DNA of 64,000 nt from Roseomonas indoligenes (GCF_017813365.1 NZ_JAGIZA010000003.1:248001-312000); one strand, 5' to 3'; shown: positions 36,015 to 44,534, counted from the first letter of the stretch. Notes: generated from the sequence alone by a model not told the origin. Numbers and translations are program-made.

Positions 36015-36834
36015 AGGTGGCCTCGGCCTCCTGGCAGGTCGCGCCGTCCTCGTCCCGCGTCTCCAGCCGGATCACGCCCTCCGCGTCGCGCCGCCCGAGC
36101 AGGAACAGGCACCGCCCGTCGAAGCAGGGCCGCTTGCCGCGATAGGCAAAGCGCGCCAGCGCCGCGCCGGGGCCTGCCAGGTCAAGGGCATGCCGCGCCA
36201 GCAGCGTCGCCTGCAACGGACCGTGCACGACGAGGCCGGGATAACCCTCCTCCCCCGTAACATAGGGATGGTCGTAGTGGATGCGGTGCCCGTTCCCCGT
36301 CAGCGCGGAGTAGCGGAACAGCATCACCGGATCCGGGATGAGGGAGGCCTCCAGCGCACCGTCCATGGCCGGCGCGGCGGAGGCGGCTTTCACCGCCGCC
36401 CCCTCGGTGCCGCGATAGACGATGTCCTGCTCCTCCTCGACCAGCACGCCCCCCGGCCCGTGCAGCACGTGCCCGACGGTGACGAAGACGAGGCGCCCCG
36501 ACCCTCCGGACTTTTCCTTCACGGAGAGGATGGTGCTGACGCGCCGCAGGGCGTCGCCCGTCCGCACCGGCGCATGGAAGGTCACGCGCCCGCCCGCCCA
36601 CATGCGGCGCGGCAGGTCATGGACCGGCGGCAGGAAGCCACCGCGGCGGGGATGCCCGTCCGGCCCCAGCCCGTCCGGCATCCGCCAGTCCTGGAACAGG
36701 GTCCAGTGCCACAGCGCCGGCCATTCCGGCCCTTCCAGCGGGCGCCCCAGCGTTGCCGCCATACCCTCGGCCAAGCGGGAATCCGCGCGGTCCTCGCGCT
36801 CCTCCTGCCGGCCGACATACTCCTCGAACGCCAC
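36007..36834 (-). CDS. MaoC/FAS1-like dehydratase (mesaconyl-C4-CoA hydratase-like)
   Basis: 275-residue double-hotdog hydratase. Start GTG 36834 after AGGGGGCAAGGGA; longer in-frame TTG starts lack support. The N-terminal FAS1-like half contains EWPALWHWTLFQDWRMPDGL and the C-terminal MaoC-like half has MLFRYSALTGNGHRIHYDHP, with the catalytic Asp/His, followed by GLVVHGPLQATLLARHAL. Architecture and motifs match mesaconyl-C4-CoA hydratase and fungal HTD2-like enzymes. The enzyme hydrates an enoyl-CoA; the exact substrate is uncertain. It leads an operon with two exporters and an MBL hydrolase. Confidence 0.87.
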   Translation of the reverse strand: MAFEEYVGRQEEREDRADSRLAEGMAATLGRPLEGPEWPALWHWTLFQDWRMPDGLGPDGHPRRGGFLPPVHDLPRRMWAGGRVTFHAPVRTGDALRRVSTILSVKEKSGGSGRLVFVTVGHVLHGPGGVLVEEEQDIVYRGTEGAAVKAASAAPAMDGALEASLIPDPVMLFRYSALTGNGHRIHYDHPYVTGEEGYPGLVVHGPLQATLLARHALDLAGPGAALARFAYRGKRPCFDGRCLFLLGRRDAEGVIRLETRDEDGATCQEAEATFA

Positions 36835-36936
36835 GTCCCTTGCCCCCTCCCCGGTCCCGGCGGGCAACTTAAACCGCTTTCATGTCGGCGATAGGGCGCC
36901 CGGGCCGCGAAGTCGGCATGGCCGACAGGTCCGGCC

Positions 36937-38574
36937 TCAGCCGTCGTAGCGCAGTTCCAGCAGGTCCACCTCCCGCATCAGCCGCGCCGCCGTCTCCGTC
37001 CCGATCCGGCGGCGGCGGACGAGGTCCTGGATCGTCGCGCGCTCGGCCCGCAGCGCGGCGAGCAGCATGGCCCGCTCGGCCGCCTCGCTGCGCCGCGCCA
37101 GCCCGTCGGCGGCGCCGTCGCCGGTCCGTCGGTCGATGCGCGCGCGGTAGTAGTCCATGACGCGTCCAGCCGCCTCGACATAGAGGTAGGCGTCGGCCCG
37201 GCCCTCCGCCAGCCCGTGCTCCGCCCGCTCCACCGCCCGGATCGCCGCCTCCGCGGCCGCCACCCGCGCGCGGTCCTCCTCATCCGCATGCCCGGGCTCG
37301 GGCGGCATCTCCAGCCCGCGCAGCAGCAAGGGCAGACCGATGCTGGCCGTGACGAGGGAGAGGATGATCACCCCCATCGCCAGCAGGATCGCCAGGTCCC
37401 GCGCCGGGAAGGGTTCCCCGTCCGACAGGGCGAGCGGAAGGGTCAGGATGCCCGCCAGGGTGATGGCGCCGCGCACCCCGGCCAGGGAGGTGGCAATGAG
37501 CAGCCGCCCGCTCGGCCGCTGCACCACCACTCCCCGCAGGTTGGCCCGGAACAGGAAGAAGCGGAGGGAAACCCAGACCCAGGCGAAGCGCAGCGCCGCC
37601 AGGGCCAGATTGATGGCCACCACGTAGCCGACGAGCCAGATCGGCTCGTGGTGCCCGGTCAGCTCCACCGTCTCCGCCGCACGGCCGAGGATGCCCGGCA
37701 GCTGCTCGCCCAGCAGCACGAAGATGATGCCGTTCGCGACGAACTGGATCGTGTCCCAGACCGTGGCCCGCTGCATGCGTGTAGAGGCCGCGGCCGGCCC
37801 CCTTGCCTCGGCGAAGCTCATCGTGACCCCCGCAGCCACCGCGGCCAGGATGCCGGAGCAGTGCAGGTGCTCCGCCAGCAGGTAGGAGCCGAAGGGAATG
37901 AGGAGGCTGACGACGATCTGCGTGCCCGCCTCCTCCCCGATGCGGCGGGCGATCCAGGTCTTGGCCCGGGTGACGGCGAGCGTCACCAGCAGCCCCACCC
38001 CGATCCCGCCCAGCGCCACCCAGAGAAAGCTCAGCGCCGCGTCATAGAGGGAGAAGGCCCCCGTCATCATCGCCGCCACCGCGAAGCGAAGGCAGACAAG
38101 GCCGGATGCGTCGTTGAGGAGGGATTCCCCCTCCAGGATATGCATCAGCCGCTTCGGGATGGGCACGCGCGCGGCGATGGATGTGACGGCGATCGGGTCG
38201 GTGGGGGATAGGACGGCCGCCAGCGCGAAGGCGACGGGGAGCGGCATGGCCGGCACCAGCCAGTGGATGAACAGCCCGACGCCCAGCACGGTGAAGACGA
38301 CGAGCCCGAGTGCCAGCTCCAGGATCGTCCCGGCATCCCGCAGCATCTCCTCCTTGGGGATGCGCCAGCCATCGAGGAACAGCAGCGGCGGGAGGAAGAG
38401 GAGGAAGAAGACCTCCGGATTCAGGTCGACCCGGAGGTCAGCGGCCAGCCCCACCAGCCCGCCGAGGGCGATCTGCACGAGGGGCCTGGGTATGGGAACC
38501 GGAAGGGCCCGGCTCACCCACCCGCTCACCACCACGGTGAGCAGGAGGATCAGGACAACCGCGATGCTTTCCAA
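36937..38574 (-). CDS. CPA1-family Na+/H+ antiporter (NhaP-like)
   Basis: 545-residue antiporter for Na+/H+ exchange and pH homeostasis. Start ATG 38574. Twelve or so helices fill residues 1-420; the ion-binding motifs are FALAAVLSPTDPIAVTSIA (about 120-135) and HILEGESLLNDASGLVCLRFA (about 145-165), followed by SLAGVRGAITLAGILTLPLA. A charged cytoplasmic tail from about residue 430 (EEDRARVAAAEAAIRAVERAEH onward, helical) probably senses pH or binds partners. It begins 9 bases after the end of the GT39-like gene and is probably cotranscribed. Confidence 0.92.
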   Translation of the reverse strand: MESIAVVLILLLTVVVSGWVSRALPVPIPRPLVQIALGGLVGLAADLRVDLNPEVFFLLFLPPLLFLDGWRIPKEEMLRDAGTILELALGLVVFTVLGVGLFIHWLVPAMPLPVAFALAAVLSPTDPIAVTSIAARVPIPKRLMHILEGESLLNDASGLVCLRFAVAAMMTGAFSLYDAALSFLWVALGGIGVGLLVTLAVTRAKTWIARRIGEEAGTQIVVSLLIPFGSYLLAEHLHCSGILAAVAAGVTMSFAEARGPAAASTRMQRATVWDTIQFVANGIIFVLLGEQLPGILGRAAETVELTGHHEPIWLVGYVVAINLALAALRFAWVWVSLRFFLFRANLRGVVVQRPSGRLLIATSLAGVRGAITLAGILTLPLALSDGEPFPARDLAILLAMGVIILSLVTASIGLPLLLRGLEMPPEPGHADEEDRARVAAAEAAIRAVERAEHGLAEGRADAYLYVEAAGRVMDYYRARIDRRTGDGAADGLARRSEAAERAMLLAALRAERATIQDLVRRRRIGTETAARLMREVDLLELRYDG

Positions 38575-38583
38575 ATGCCTGTC

Positions 38584-40251
38584 TCAATCCTCTCGGACGT
38601 AGAGCTTGTAGCCCTCGATCTCGCCCTGCTGCCGGTAGTGCTGGAACGCCTCGGCGAAGAGAGGGTGGCGGCTGAAATACTCGATGAAGTCGAACTCCTT
38701 CCCGCACCAGGGAATGCCGACATGCCGGGTCACCAGCACCGCCGATGGCGGGGCGGCCGCGAAGTCCTCGGCCACCGTGCGATAGACGAAGAACTCGGCC
38801 CGGGACATCTCCCAGGGCTCGCGATAGCGCTCCCCGCTCTCGGGGCAGCGGCCGTTCACGCCCTGCAGCAGCCACAGGTTCATGAAGCGCAGCGTGGACT
38901 GGCTGTGGGCGTAGTTCAGCGCCGGGTAGATCGGCCAGATATCCGGCGTCAGGATCAGCAGCCGCTCGTTCCAGGCGTGCTCCTTCAGCCAGGCCGTCAG
39001 GCGGCCGGCCTTCGCGCTCTCGAACTCCAGTTCCCGGAAGGGCGCCTCTCCCCCGCGCACCATGCCCAGGCACAGCGCGGCCGCCAGCAGGGCGGAGAGG
39101 ACCGGCGCCGCCCGCCGGGCGCGCGCGGCCGGCAGGGCGCCGTCCAGCCAGCGCGCAGCCATCAGCCCGCCCGTCAGCCCGCCCAGCATGAAGGTCGGCG
39201 CCACGTGATAGGTCCAGCCCTTGTGCTGCACCCAGGCCGCGAGAAAGGCCCCGCCCATCGCCGCCCAGAGCGCCAGCACCAGCGGCCCGCCCCGCCGCAG
39301 CAGGCAGACGCCCGAGACCAGCGCGAGCGCCAGCGCCGCTACCGCCATGTTCGGCGTCATCAGCGCGCTGAAGGCGGAGAGCCCGCCGAGATCGACGTAG
39401 TAGTCCCAGACCAGCGGCAGGACGTGGCCGAAGAAGTCCGGAAAGAAGACGGGGATGGAGGCAAGGTAGAGCAGCCAGACCCCCGCCATTGTCCAGGGCA
39501 CCGGGTCCTTCAGCGCCGCAACGGCCCGCGGCATGCCCCCGGCCACGGCGCCGCGCAGCAGCACCGCCGCCTCCACCAGCAGCGGCACGCCGAGGAAGTG
39601 CGGCTTCAGCGCGAAGCCCAGCGCCGCCAGCACCGCAACCCCGAAGGTCATCCGGCGCCCGGTGGGCAGTCCCAGCATGCGCCGGGCGGCCAGCACGGCA
39701 AAGGGGATAGCGACGGTGCCCATCAGCACCTCCCGCTGGCCGAAGTCGTAGCCCGGCAGCACCAGCGCCAGCGGCACCAGCGCACCCAGCGCCGCCCGCT
39801 CCACCGGCCCGAGCGGCATGTCCCGCGCCATCCGCGCCACGAGCCACCAGCACAGGCCCGCCAGCCCCACGAGGCAGAGGAGAAGCGCGCTGACCCCATC
39901 CAGCGGCGTCCATTCCGCGAGATAGCCGGGGATGAGGTTCAGCACGAAGATCAGCGGCGGGTTGACGTCGATCAGCTCGGAATACAGCCGTTCCCCAGCG
40001 ATCCAGCGCTGCGTGAAGTTCAGCACCGCCGAGACGTCGTGGTTCAGCGGGGGAGAGAGCACCACCGCCAGGAAGAAGGCCGCCGGCAGCAGCGCCGCCG
40101 CCCGCCAGAGCCGGGAAGCCAGGGCAGGCGTGACGAGCGAGGTCAGCGGCCGGCGACGCCCGATGGAGAGGCCGGGTGCCTGGCCCGGTAGGGAGGGGGG
40201 AACCGGAGCGTTCATGCCGGAGAGGTCTGCGGTCGCATGCTGGGTGGCCAT
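38584..40251 (-). CDS. GT39/ArnT-like polytopic membrane protein (putative glycosyltransferase)
   Basis: 555-residue integral membrane protein. Start ATG 40251 (MATQHATADLSG) or ATG 40215. About ten hydrophobic helices. The first periplasmic loop reads PPLNHDVSAVLNFTQRWIAG and YSELIDVNPPLIFVLNLIPG, the acid-containing loop typical of polyprenyl-phosphate-dependent GT-C enzymes. The C-terminal soluble part includes EHAWNERLLILTPDIWPIYPAL. It may transfer a sugar from a lipid carrier to an envelope acceptor. The GT2/SMR carrier-type genes lie just across the divergent region. Confidence 0.72.
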   Translation of the reverse strand: MATQHATADLSGMNAPVPPSLPGQAPGLSIGRRRPLTSLVTPALASRLWRAAALLPAAFFLAVVLSPPLNHDVSAVLNFTQRWIAGERLYSELIDVNPPLIFVLNLIPGYLAEWTPLDGVSALLLCLVGLAGLCWWLVARMARDMPLGPVERAALGALVPLALVLPGYDFGQREVLMGTVAIPFAVLAARRMLGLPTGRRMTFGVAVLAALGFALKPHFLGVPLLVEAAVLLRGAVAGGMPRAVAALKDPVPWTMAGVWLLYLASIPVFFPDFFGHVLPLVWDYYVDLGGLSAFSALMTPNMAVAALALALVSGVCLLRRGGPLVLALWAAMGGAFLAAWVQHKGWTYHVAPTFMLGGLTGGLMAARWLDGALPAARARRAAPVLSALLAAALCLGMVRGGEAPFRELEFESAKAGRLTAWLKEHAWNERLLILTPDIWPIYPALNYAHSQSTLRFMNLWLLQGVNGRCPESGERYREPWEMSRAEFFVYRTVAEDFAAAPPSAVLVTRHVGIPWCGKEFDFIEYFSRHPLFAEAFQHYRQQGEIEGYKLYVRED

Positions 40252-40470
40252 CCTGGGTAGGCTTGGCGGGCGGCGCAACCGGCGCCGGCCGCCCGACGGG
40301 GCTTCTACCCCCGAACCCCTTAACAATGGTGAGGGATTGCGGCAGCCCCTGGGCGGGCCTGCCTTGTCCCTGCCGCAGCCCGCTGCCACAAGCGGCGGGC
40401 CTCGTTTCCCTGGGCGGAGCCCTCTCCCCGCCCCATCTCACCCCCTCCTCGTCGACGGGCACCGCCGCCC

Positions 40471-41208
40471 GTGGAGCCGCGCTTGGAAGACGCCGAATAC
40501 GACCTGATGGACGCTGCGGAGGACAGGATGTGGTGGTACCGCGCCGTCCACGCCCGCCTCCTCGACGTGCTGGAACGCCGGCCGGGCCGCCCTGCCCTCC
40601 CTGTCCTGGACGCCGGCTGCGGCACGGGCGGCTTCCTGCGGCGCCTGGCCGACGCCAGCCCCCGCCGCGCTGTCGGGCTGGACTACAACCCCCGCGCCGC
40701 CGGCCGCGCGGCCGCCAAGTCCGGCCTTCCCGCCACCGGCGGCACGGTGAACGCCCTGCCCTTCCCGGATGCCAGCTTCGGCGCCGCCGTCTCGGTGGAC
40801 GTGATCTGCCACGCCGGCGTGGATGAGGCGGCCGCGCTGGCGGAACTCCACCGCGTGCTTGCACCCGGCGCCACGCTGGTGCTGAACCTGCCCGCCTATG
40901 CCTGGCTTCACTCCGCCCATGACCGGCGGGTGCACACCGCCCGCCGCTACACCGCCTCCTCCGCCGCCCGGCTCCTGCGCGGGGCCGGCTTCGCCGAGGT
41001 CTCGGCCGGGTACTGGAACAGCCTCCTCCTCCCGCTCATGGTTCTCCAGCGGAAGGTCCTGGCCCGGGGGGACGACCATGCGAGCGACGTGGCGGAGTTT
41101 CCGCGCTGGCTCGACCGCGTTCTGCACGGCGCGACAGAGGCCGAGCGCCGCCTTCCCATCTCGTTCCCAGCCGGCGGGTCCGTGCTAGTTGCCGCAACTC
41201 GCCCCTGA
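40471..41208 (+). CDS. class I SAM-dependent methyltransferase
   Basis: 245-residue methyltransferase (Methyltransf_11 type). Start GTG 40471. The SAM-binding motif I is ALPVLDAGCGTGGFLRRLAD, then VGLDYNPRAAGRAAAKSGLP, the acidic loop ALPFPDASFGAAVSVDVICH and motif post-II ELHRVLAPGATLVLNLPAY. Its HSAHDRRVHTARRYTASSAA segment is common in methyltransferases next to polyprenyl-phosphate glycosyltransferases. It is 89 bases upstream of such a GT2 gene, hinting at envelope glycan or lipid modification. Acceptor unknown. Confidence 0.87.
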   Translation: MEPRLEDAEYDLMDAAEDRMWWYRAVHARLLDVLERRPGRPALPVLDAGCGTGGFLRRLADASPRRAVGLDYNPRAAGRAAAKSGLPATGGTVNALPFPDASFGAAVSVDVICHAGVDEAAALAELHRVLAPGATLVLNLPAYAWLHSAHDRRVHTARRYTASSAARLLRGAGFAEVSAGYWNSLLLPLMVLQRKVLARGDDHASDVAEFPRWLDRVLHGATEAERRLPISFPAGGSVLVAATRP

Positions 41209-41297
41209 TGCGCCATTCTCCCGGCGCATTCGTTCACCCAACTGAATGGACAGATCCCGCCGGGAACTTGCCCGCCACGCGGAACCAGGAAGGCCCC

Positions 41298-42281
41298 ATG
41301 CCCAGCGTCGCTCCCTTCGCCGAGACGGTCGGCCTCTCCATCGTTGTTCCCGTCTATCGGGGCGCGGCAACGATCGGCACCCTCGTCGCCGCCCTGTCCG
41401 AGCTGCGGCCGGAAGGCGGGATCGAGATCGTGCTGGTGAACGACGGCTCGCCCGACAACTCCGGCGAGGTCTGCCGGCGGCTGGCCGAGACTGCCACCGT
41501 GCCCCTCACCTATGTCGAGCACGCCCGGAACTTCGGGGAACACAACGCGGTCATGTCCGGCCTCCGCGTCGCGCGCGGCAGCTACGTCATCACGATGGAC
41601 GACGACCTGCAGAACCCGCCGGAGGAGGTGATCAAGCTCTACGACCACGCCCGCCTCGGCAACTACGACGTGGTCTACACCCGCTACGCGGTGAAGGAGC
41701 ACGAGGGCTGGCGCAACCTCGGCAGCCGCTTTGCCAACGGCGTGGCGGACCTGCTGATCGACAAGCCAAAGGGCCTCTACCTCTCCTCCTTCCGCTGCAT
41801 GTCGGCGCTGGTGGTTCGGGAGATCACGCGCTACGCCGGCCCCTACCCCTATATCGACGGCCTGATCATGCAGGTGACGCAGCGCATCGCCTCCATCGAG
41901 GTGCGCCACCTCAAGCGCGTCGAAGGGCACAGCAACTACACGCTGCGGCGCCTCGTGCGGCTCTGGCTGAACCTGGCGACCAACTTCTCCCTGCTGCCCG
42001 TGCGCCTCGCCGTCTTCGCGGGCGCCGCCATGGGCGTGCTCGGCGTCGTCGCGGCCCTTTTCGTGATCGCGGAGGCGCTGACGGGCGACCCGCCCTCCGG
42101 CTGGGCCTCCACCATGACGGTGACGCTGCTGATCTCCGGCGTGCAGTTCCTCATCCTCGGCGTGCTCGGCGAATATGTCGGCCGCGCCTTCCTCTCCGCG
42201 AACGGCACGCCCCAGGGCGTGGTGCGCGACGTGGTGCGCGCCCGCCCCGCGGCGGAAGCCCGGGTGGAGGACGCGGCATGA
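41298..42281 (+). CDS. GT2 glycosyltransferase with C-terminal membrane helices (ArnC/GtrB-like)
   Basis: 327-residue polyprenyl-phosphate glycosyltransferase. Start ATG 41298 after AGGAAGG; earlier in-frame codons are poorly supported. The GT-A domain has LSIVVPVYRGAATIGTLVAA, IVLVNDGSPDNSGEVC and the metal-binding YVITMDDDLQNPPEEV. Two C-terminal helices (RLAVFAGAAMGVLGVVAALF and TMTVTLLISGVQFLILGVLG) end in GEYVGRAFLSANGTPQ, as in GtrB/ArnC/DPM-type enzymes. It charges a carrier lipid with a sugar on the cytoplasmic face. The SMR-like gene overlaps its stop (ATGA). Confidence 0.9.
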   Translation: MPSVAPFAETVGLSIVVPVYRGAATIGTLVAALSELRPEGGIEIVLVNDGSPDNSGEVCRRLAETATVPLTYVEHARNFGEHNAVMSGLRVARGSYVITMDDDLQNPPEEVIKLYDHARLGNYDVVYTRYAVKEHEGWRNLGSRFANGVADLLIDKPKGLYLSSFRCMSALVVREITRYAGPYPYIDGLIMQVTQRIASIEVRHLKRVEGHSNYTLRRLVRLWLNLATNFSLLPVRLAVFAGAAMGVLGVVAALFVIAEALTGDPPSGWASTMTVTLLISGVQFLILGVLGEYVGRAFLSANGTPQGVVRDVVRARPAAEARVEDAA

Positions 42282-42613
42282 CCCTGCACTGGATGATGCT
42301 GGCGGCCGCCATCCTCACCTCGCTGGCCGGGCAGGTCCTGCTGAAGTCCGGCGCGGTGGCGGAGGGCGGCTTCATCGCCCAGCTCTTCCGGCCGCAGACG
42401 ATCCTCGGCCTCGGCTTCTACGGCGGCGCGGCGCTGCTCTACATCGTGGCGCTTCGGAAAATCCCGATGTCCGTCGCCCTACCCTGCACCGCGGCCTCCT
42501 ACGTCGTGGCCGTGCTGATTGGCCACTTCGCCTTCGGCGAGGCCCTGGGCGCGCAGAAGATCGCCGCCATCGCCCTGATCAGCGCCGGCGTCGTCGTCCT
42601 CGCCACGGCATGA
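42278..42613 (+). CDS. small four-helix SMR/ArnE-ArnF-like transporter
   Basis: 111-residue four-helix membrane protein. ATG 42278 overlaps the GT2 stop. Helices are MMLAAAILTSLAGQVLLKSG, ILGLGFYGGAALLYIVALRK, SVALPCTAASYVVAVLIGHF and KIAAIALISAGVVVLATA. The sequence resembles ArnE/F-type subunits that flip aminoarabinosyl-undecaprenyl phosphate, and EmrE. Behind a carrier-lipid glycosyltransferase it is probably the flippase partner, though a single gene instead of a pair would require homo-oligomerisation. Confidence 0.84.
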   Translation: MTLHWMMLAAAILTSLAGQVLLKSGAVAEGGFIAQLFRPQTILGLGFYGGAALLYIVALRKIPMSVALPCTAASYVVAVLIGHFAFGEALGAQKIAAIALISAGVVVLATA

Positions 42614-43041
42614 GGGGCCTGGCAGCCCTGCTGCTCCCGGCCATTCTGCAGCTGGCCGCGTGCCAGGCGGGTGGAGCCCCGCCCGCCTGCCCCGCCGGAA
42701 CCGCCCCCGCCGCCGTCGCGGAGCTCGCCTTCGGGCGCAACGGCCCGGCCGGCTCGCTCCGTGTCACCGACCCCGACTGGGACGCTTTCCTGGCGGAGGA
42801 GGTCACGCCCCGCTTTCCGGACGGCCTGACATCCTTCGATGCCATGGGCCAGTGGCGCGGGCGCGATGGCCGCACGGCCCGCGAGCCGTCGAAGCTCCTC
42901 TGGCTGGTGGTTCCCGACACGACACTCGAGGAGGCGGGCAGCCGAACGAGGCCCATCGCCGCGGCCTACCGGCGCCGCTTCGGGCAGGAGGCCGTTCTGG
43001 CCGTCTATCGTGGCGGGTGTGCGGCGGTGCTGGGGAACTGA
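42610..43041 (+). CDS. DUF3574 lipoprotein
   Basis: 143-residue predicted lipoprotein. ATG 42610 overlaps the SMR gene stop (ATGA). The leader ends in the lipobox LAAC (Cys about residue 18), so it should be anchored in the periplasm. The DUF3574 core reads LRVTDPDWDAFLAEEVTPRF, PDGLTSFDAMGQWRGRDG and EPSKLLWLVVPDTT. The family has no established function. Its tight coupling to the glycosyltransferase and carrier is the best clue to its role here. Confidence 0.84.
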   Translation: MRGLAALLLPAILQLAACQAGGAPPACPAGTAPAAVAELAFGRNGPAGSLRVTDPDWDAFLAEEVTPRFPDGLTSFDAMGQWRGRDGRTAREPSKLLWLVVPDTTLEEAGSRTRPIAAAYRRRFGQEAVLAVYRGGCAAVLGN

Positions 43042-43080
43042 AGGGCATCCGTCCCGGCATCACGTCCGCGTCGGCGAGGC

Positions 43081-43335
43081 TCAGTCGCCCTCGTCGAGGG
43101 GGCCGAAATGGCGGCTGAAGCTCGCGGCAAGCTGGGACCGAACCTTCAGGTCCGCCACCGCCCCGCCGCTGACCGGCGCCTCGGTCAGGCATCGCTGCAA
43201 TTCCCGGCGCAGCCGCCTTATCATCTCGCGCCGCCTCTCAGGCGGCACCTCGCTCAGGACCGACCGGACGGCGGAATCCACCACCGTGTCCATGCTTTGA
43301 AATGTCAGTACGACAGGGTGCTGAGAGCCCATCAT
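43081..43335 (-). CDS. hypothetical protein
   Basis: 84-residue unknown protein. Start taken at ATG 43335, with another ATG right after it; no clear ribosome site. It reads VVLTFQSMDTVVDSAVRSVL and then a basic amphipathic helix PERRREMIRRLRRELQRCLT. Composition is unlike a shadow frame, and it is the best coding frame here. I recognise no family. It is convergent with the DUF3574 gene. Confidence 0.5.
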   Translation of the reverse strand: MMGSQHPVVLTFQSMDTVVDSAVRSVLSEVPPERRREMIRRLRRELQRCLTEAPVSGGAVADLKVRSQLAASFSRHFGPLDEGD

Positions 43336-43620
43336 TACCCCGCATCCCAAGAGAGTTCGGAAAGGCAGGACAACTTACAGCCGCAGCGGCACGAAGCCAC
43401 CCGTAATGTTGCAGATTCGTACGAATTAGCGAGCCGGCGGTGCTCAAGGTCACGAGCGGCCGAGATCAGGGCCGCCTCCGGGGATGCGGCACCATCTGTA
43501 ATCGAATGATTGCGCTCTCCCCGATGGAAAAGACGCCCGAGGCCTGGCGGGAGCGGGCCCGAAGGCCGGCTCCCTGGTCCGGTTTAGCCACCAAGCGCCA
43601 GATCGCAGCGCCCACGCGCC
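43336..43620. other. gene-poor, lower-GC stretch
   Basis: 285 bases between the hypothetical gene and DUF1150. It is noticeably richer in A/T than its surroundings, particularly 43370-43435 and 43490-43530. It contains a 12-bp perfect palindrome (43415-43426). I see no RNA gene or credible protein. Confidence 0.45.
43415..43426. promoter_or_regulatory. 12-bp perfect palindrome
   Basis: ATTCGTACGAAT, self-complementary with no spacer, about 80 bases upstream of the 84-residue hypothetical gene on the minus strand. Could be a regulator site or an old insertion scar; it is in an A/T-richer stretch where chance palindromes are more likely. Confidence 0.35.
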
Positions 43621-43842
43621 TCAGTGCACGAGGACCGGCGCCATCTCATGCTGGAGGATGGCGGCAATCGCCAGCGCCTCGGTCGGGGCCGCACCGATCG
43701 GGGTTCCGTCGGCGGCATGGATGGCGACAGCCTGGGTGCCGTTCACGGTCACCGGGCGGATATAGGCCATCTCCTGCGCGCCAAACTGCGCCCAGTCCAC
43801 GGACGACAGGTTGCGAAGGGTGGTGTTCGGGGTCGGGTTCAT
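43621..43842 (-). CDS. DUF1150 family protein
   Basis: 73-residue protein. Start ATG 43842 (MNPTPNTTLRNLSSVDWAQF) after a GAGGAG site. Core is GAQEMAYIRPVTVNGTQAVA, IHAADGTPIGAAPTEALAI and the end AAILQHEMAPVLVH. DUF1150 is an alphaproteobacterial family of unknown function that typically sits next to small heat-shock protein genes, as here, where it follows hsp20 by 112 bases on the same strand. It probably belongs to the heat-shock response, by neighbourhood only. Confidence 0.88.
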   Translation of the reverse strand: MNPTPNTTLRNLSSVDWAQFGAQEMAYIRPVTVNGTQAVAIHAADGTPIGAAPTEALAIAAILQHEMAPVLVH

Positions 43843-43954
43843 CACTCTGCTCCTCGCCCGCAGCCGGAATGGCCTGCAGGCTGATAACGCCCGTCGCGCA
43901 TCCCGGTTCGGCGATACGCTTCGGGCGGGGAAGGTTAGCCGGGGCCGTCGGGCC

Positions 43955-44392
43955 TCAGGCCTCTCCGTCCACCATGGGGCGGGTGCGGCCGTTGATCTGA
44001 ATGGTCCTGACACGGACCTCGGGTTGCGGACGCCGCAATTCAACGTGCAACAGGCCGTTGTCGAGCCAGGCGCCCTCGATCTCGATGCCCTCCGCGATCA
44101 CGAAGGCCCGCTGGAACTGGCGGGCGGCGATTCCGCGGTGCAGGAAGATCCGGCCGTCGGCATCATCCTTCTGCCGCCCGCGGATCACCAGCTGGTTGTC
44201 CTCCTGCGTGATCTGCAGGTCGTCCATGGCGAAGCCGGCGACGGCGAGGGTGATCCGCAGCCGATCGGCGGCGATCTGCTCGATGTTGTAGGGCGGGTAA
44301 CCATCCGAGCTCTTCTGCACGCGGTCGAGCATCTGCTCGAGGTGATCGAAGCCCAGGAACAACGGCGATCCGAAGACCGGCGAGCGCGACAT
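43955..44392 (-). CDS. Hsp20 small heat-shock protein (IbpA-like)
   Basis: 145-residue ATP-independent holdase. Start ATG 44392 (MSRSPVFGSPLFLGFDHLEQ). The alpha-crystallin domain covers about residues 34-125: YPPYNIEQIAADRLRITLAV, AGFAMDDLQITQEDNQLVIR, DADGRIFLHRGIAARQFQRA and the loop VEGAWLDNGLLHVELRRPQP-like IEGAWLDNGLLHVEL. The C-terminal I-x-I/V anchor is present in the region VRTIQI. A heat-shock-type promoter is visible upstream, and a 60-base leader could carry an RNA thermometer. Confidence 0.92.
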   Translation of the reverse strand: MSRSPVFGSPLFLGFDHLEQMLDRVQKSSDGYPPYNIEQIAADRLRITLAVAGFAMDDLQITQEDNQLVIRGRQKDDADGRIFLHRGIAARQFQRAFVIAEGIEIEGAWLDNGLLHVELRRPQPEVRVRTIQINGRTRPMVDGEA

Positions 44393-44458
44393 AGGGCGGC
44401 ATCCTTGACGAAGCGAGGCCACTGGGAACGGCCCATGGAGGCACCGTCCCGAGAGCCC

Positions 44459-44489
44459 AAATATTGGCAAGGAAGGGCGAAGTTGCAAG
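44459..44489 (-). promoter_or_regulatory. putative sigma-32 (RpoH) promoter of hsp20
   Basis: On the minus strand CTTGCAA (44483-44489) and CCAATATTT (44459-44467) are 15 bases apart, close to RpoH -35 CTTGAA and the -10 region of heat-shock promoters. The predicted start lies about 60 bases upstream of the hsp20 ATG. The -10 half is less than ideal. Confidence 0.42.
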
Positions 44490-44534
44490 CCGTTAACCCC
44501 GGCCAGGCGGGTAGCGGCGCGGTGCGGATGTGCC

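Noticed and set aside
38263-40191. 642-codon plus-strand frame opposite the antiporter and GT39-like genes
   Set aside because: Gln/His/Arg-rich shadow of two real membrane proteins.
43440-44000. 186-codon plus-strand frame over DUF1150
   Set aside because: Antisense shadow; the minus-strand DUF1150 has a good ribosome site and family sequence.
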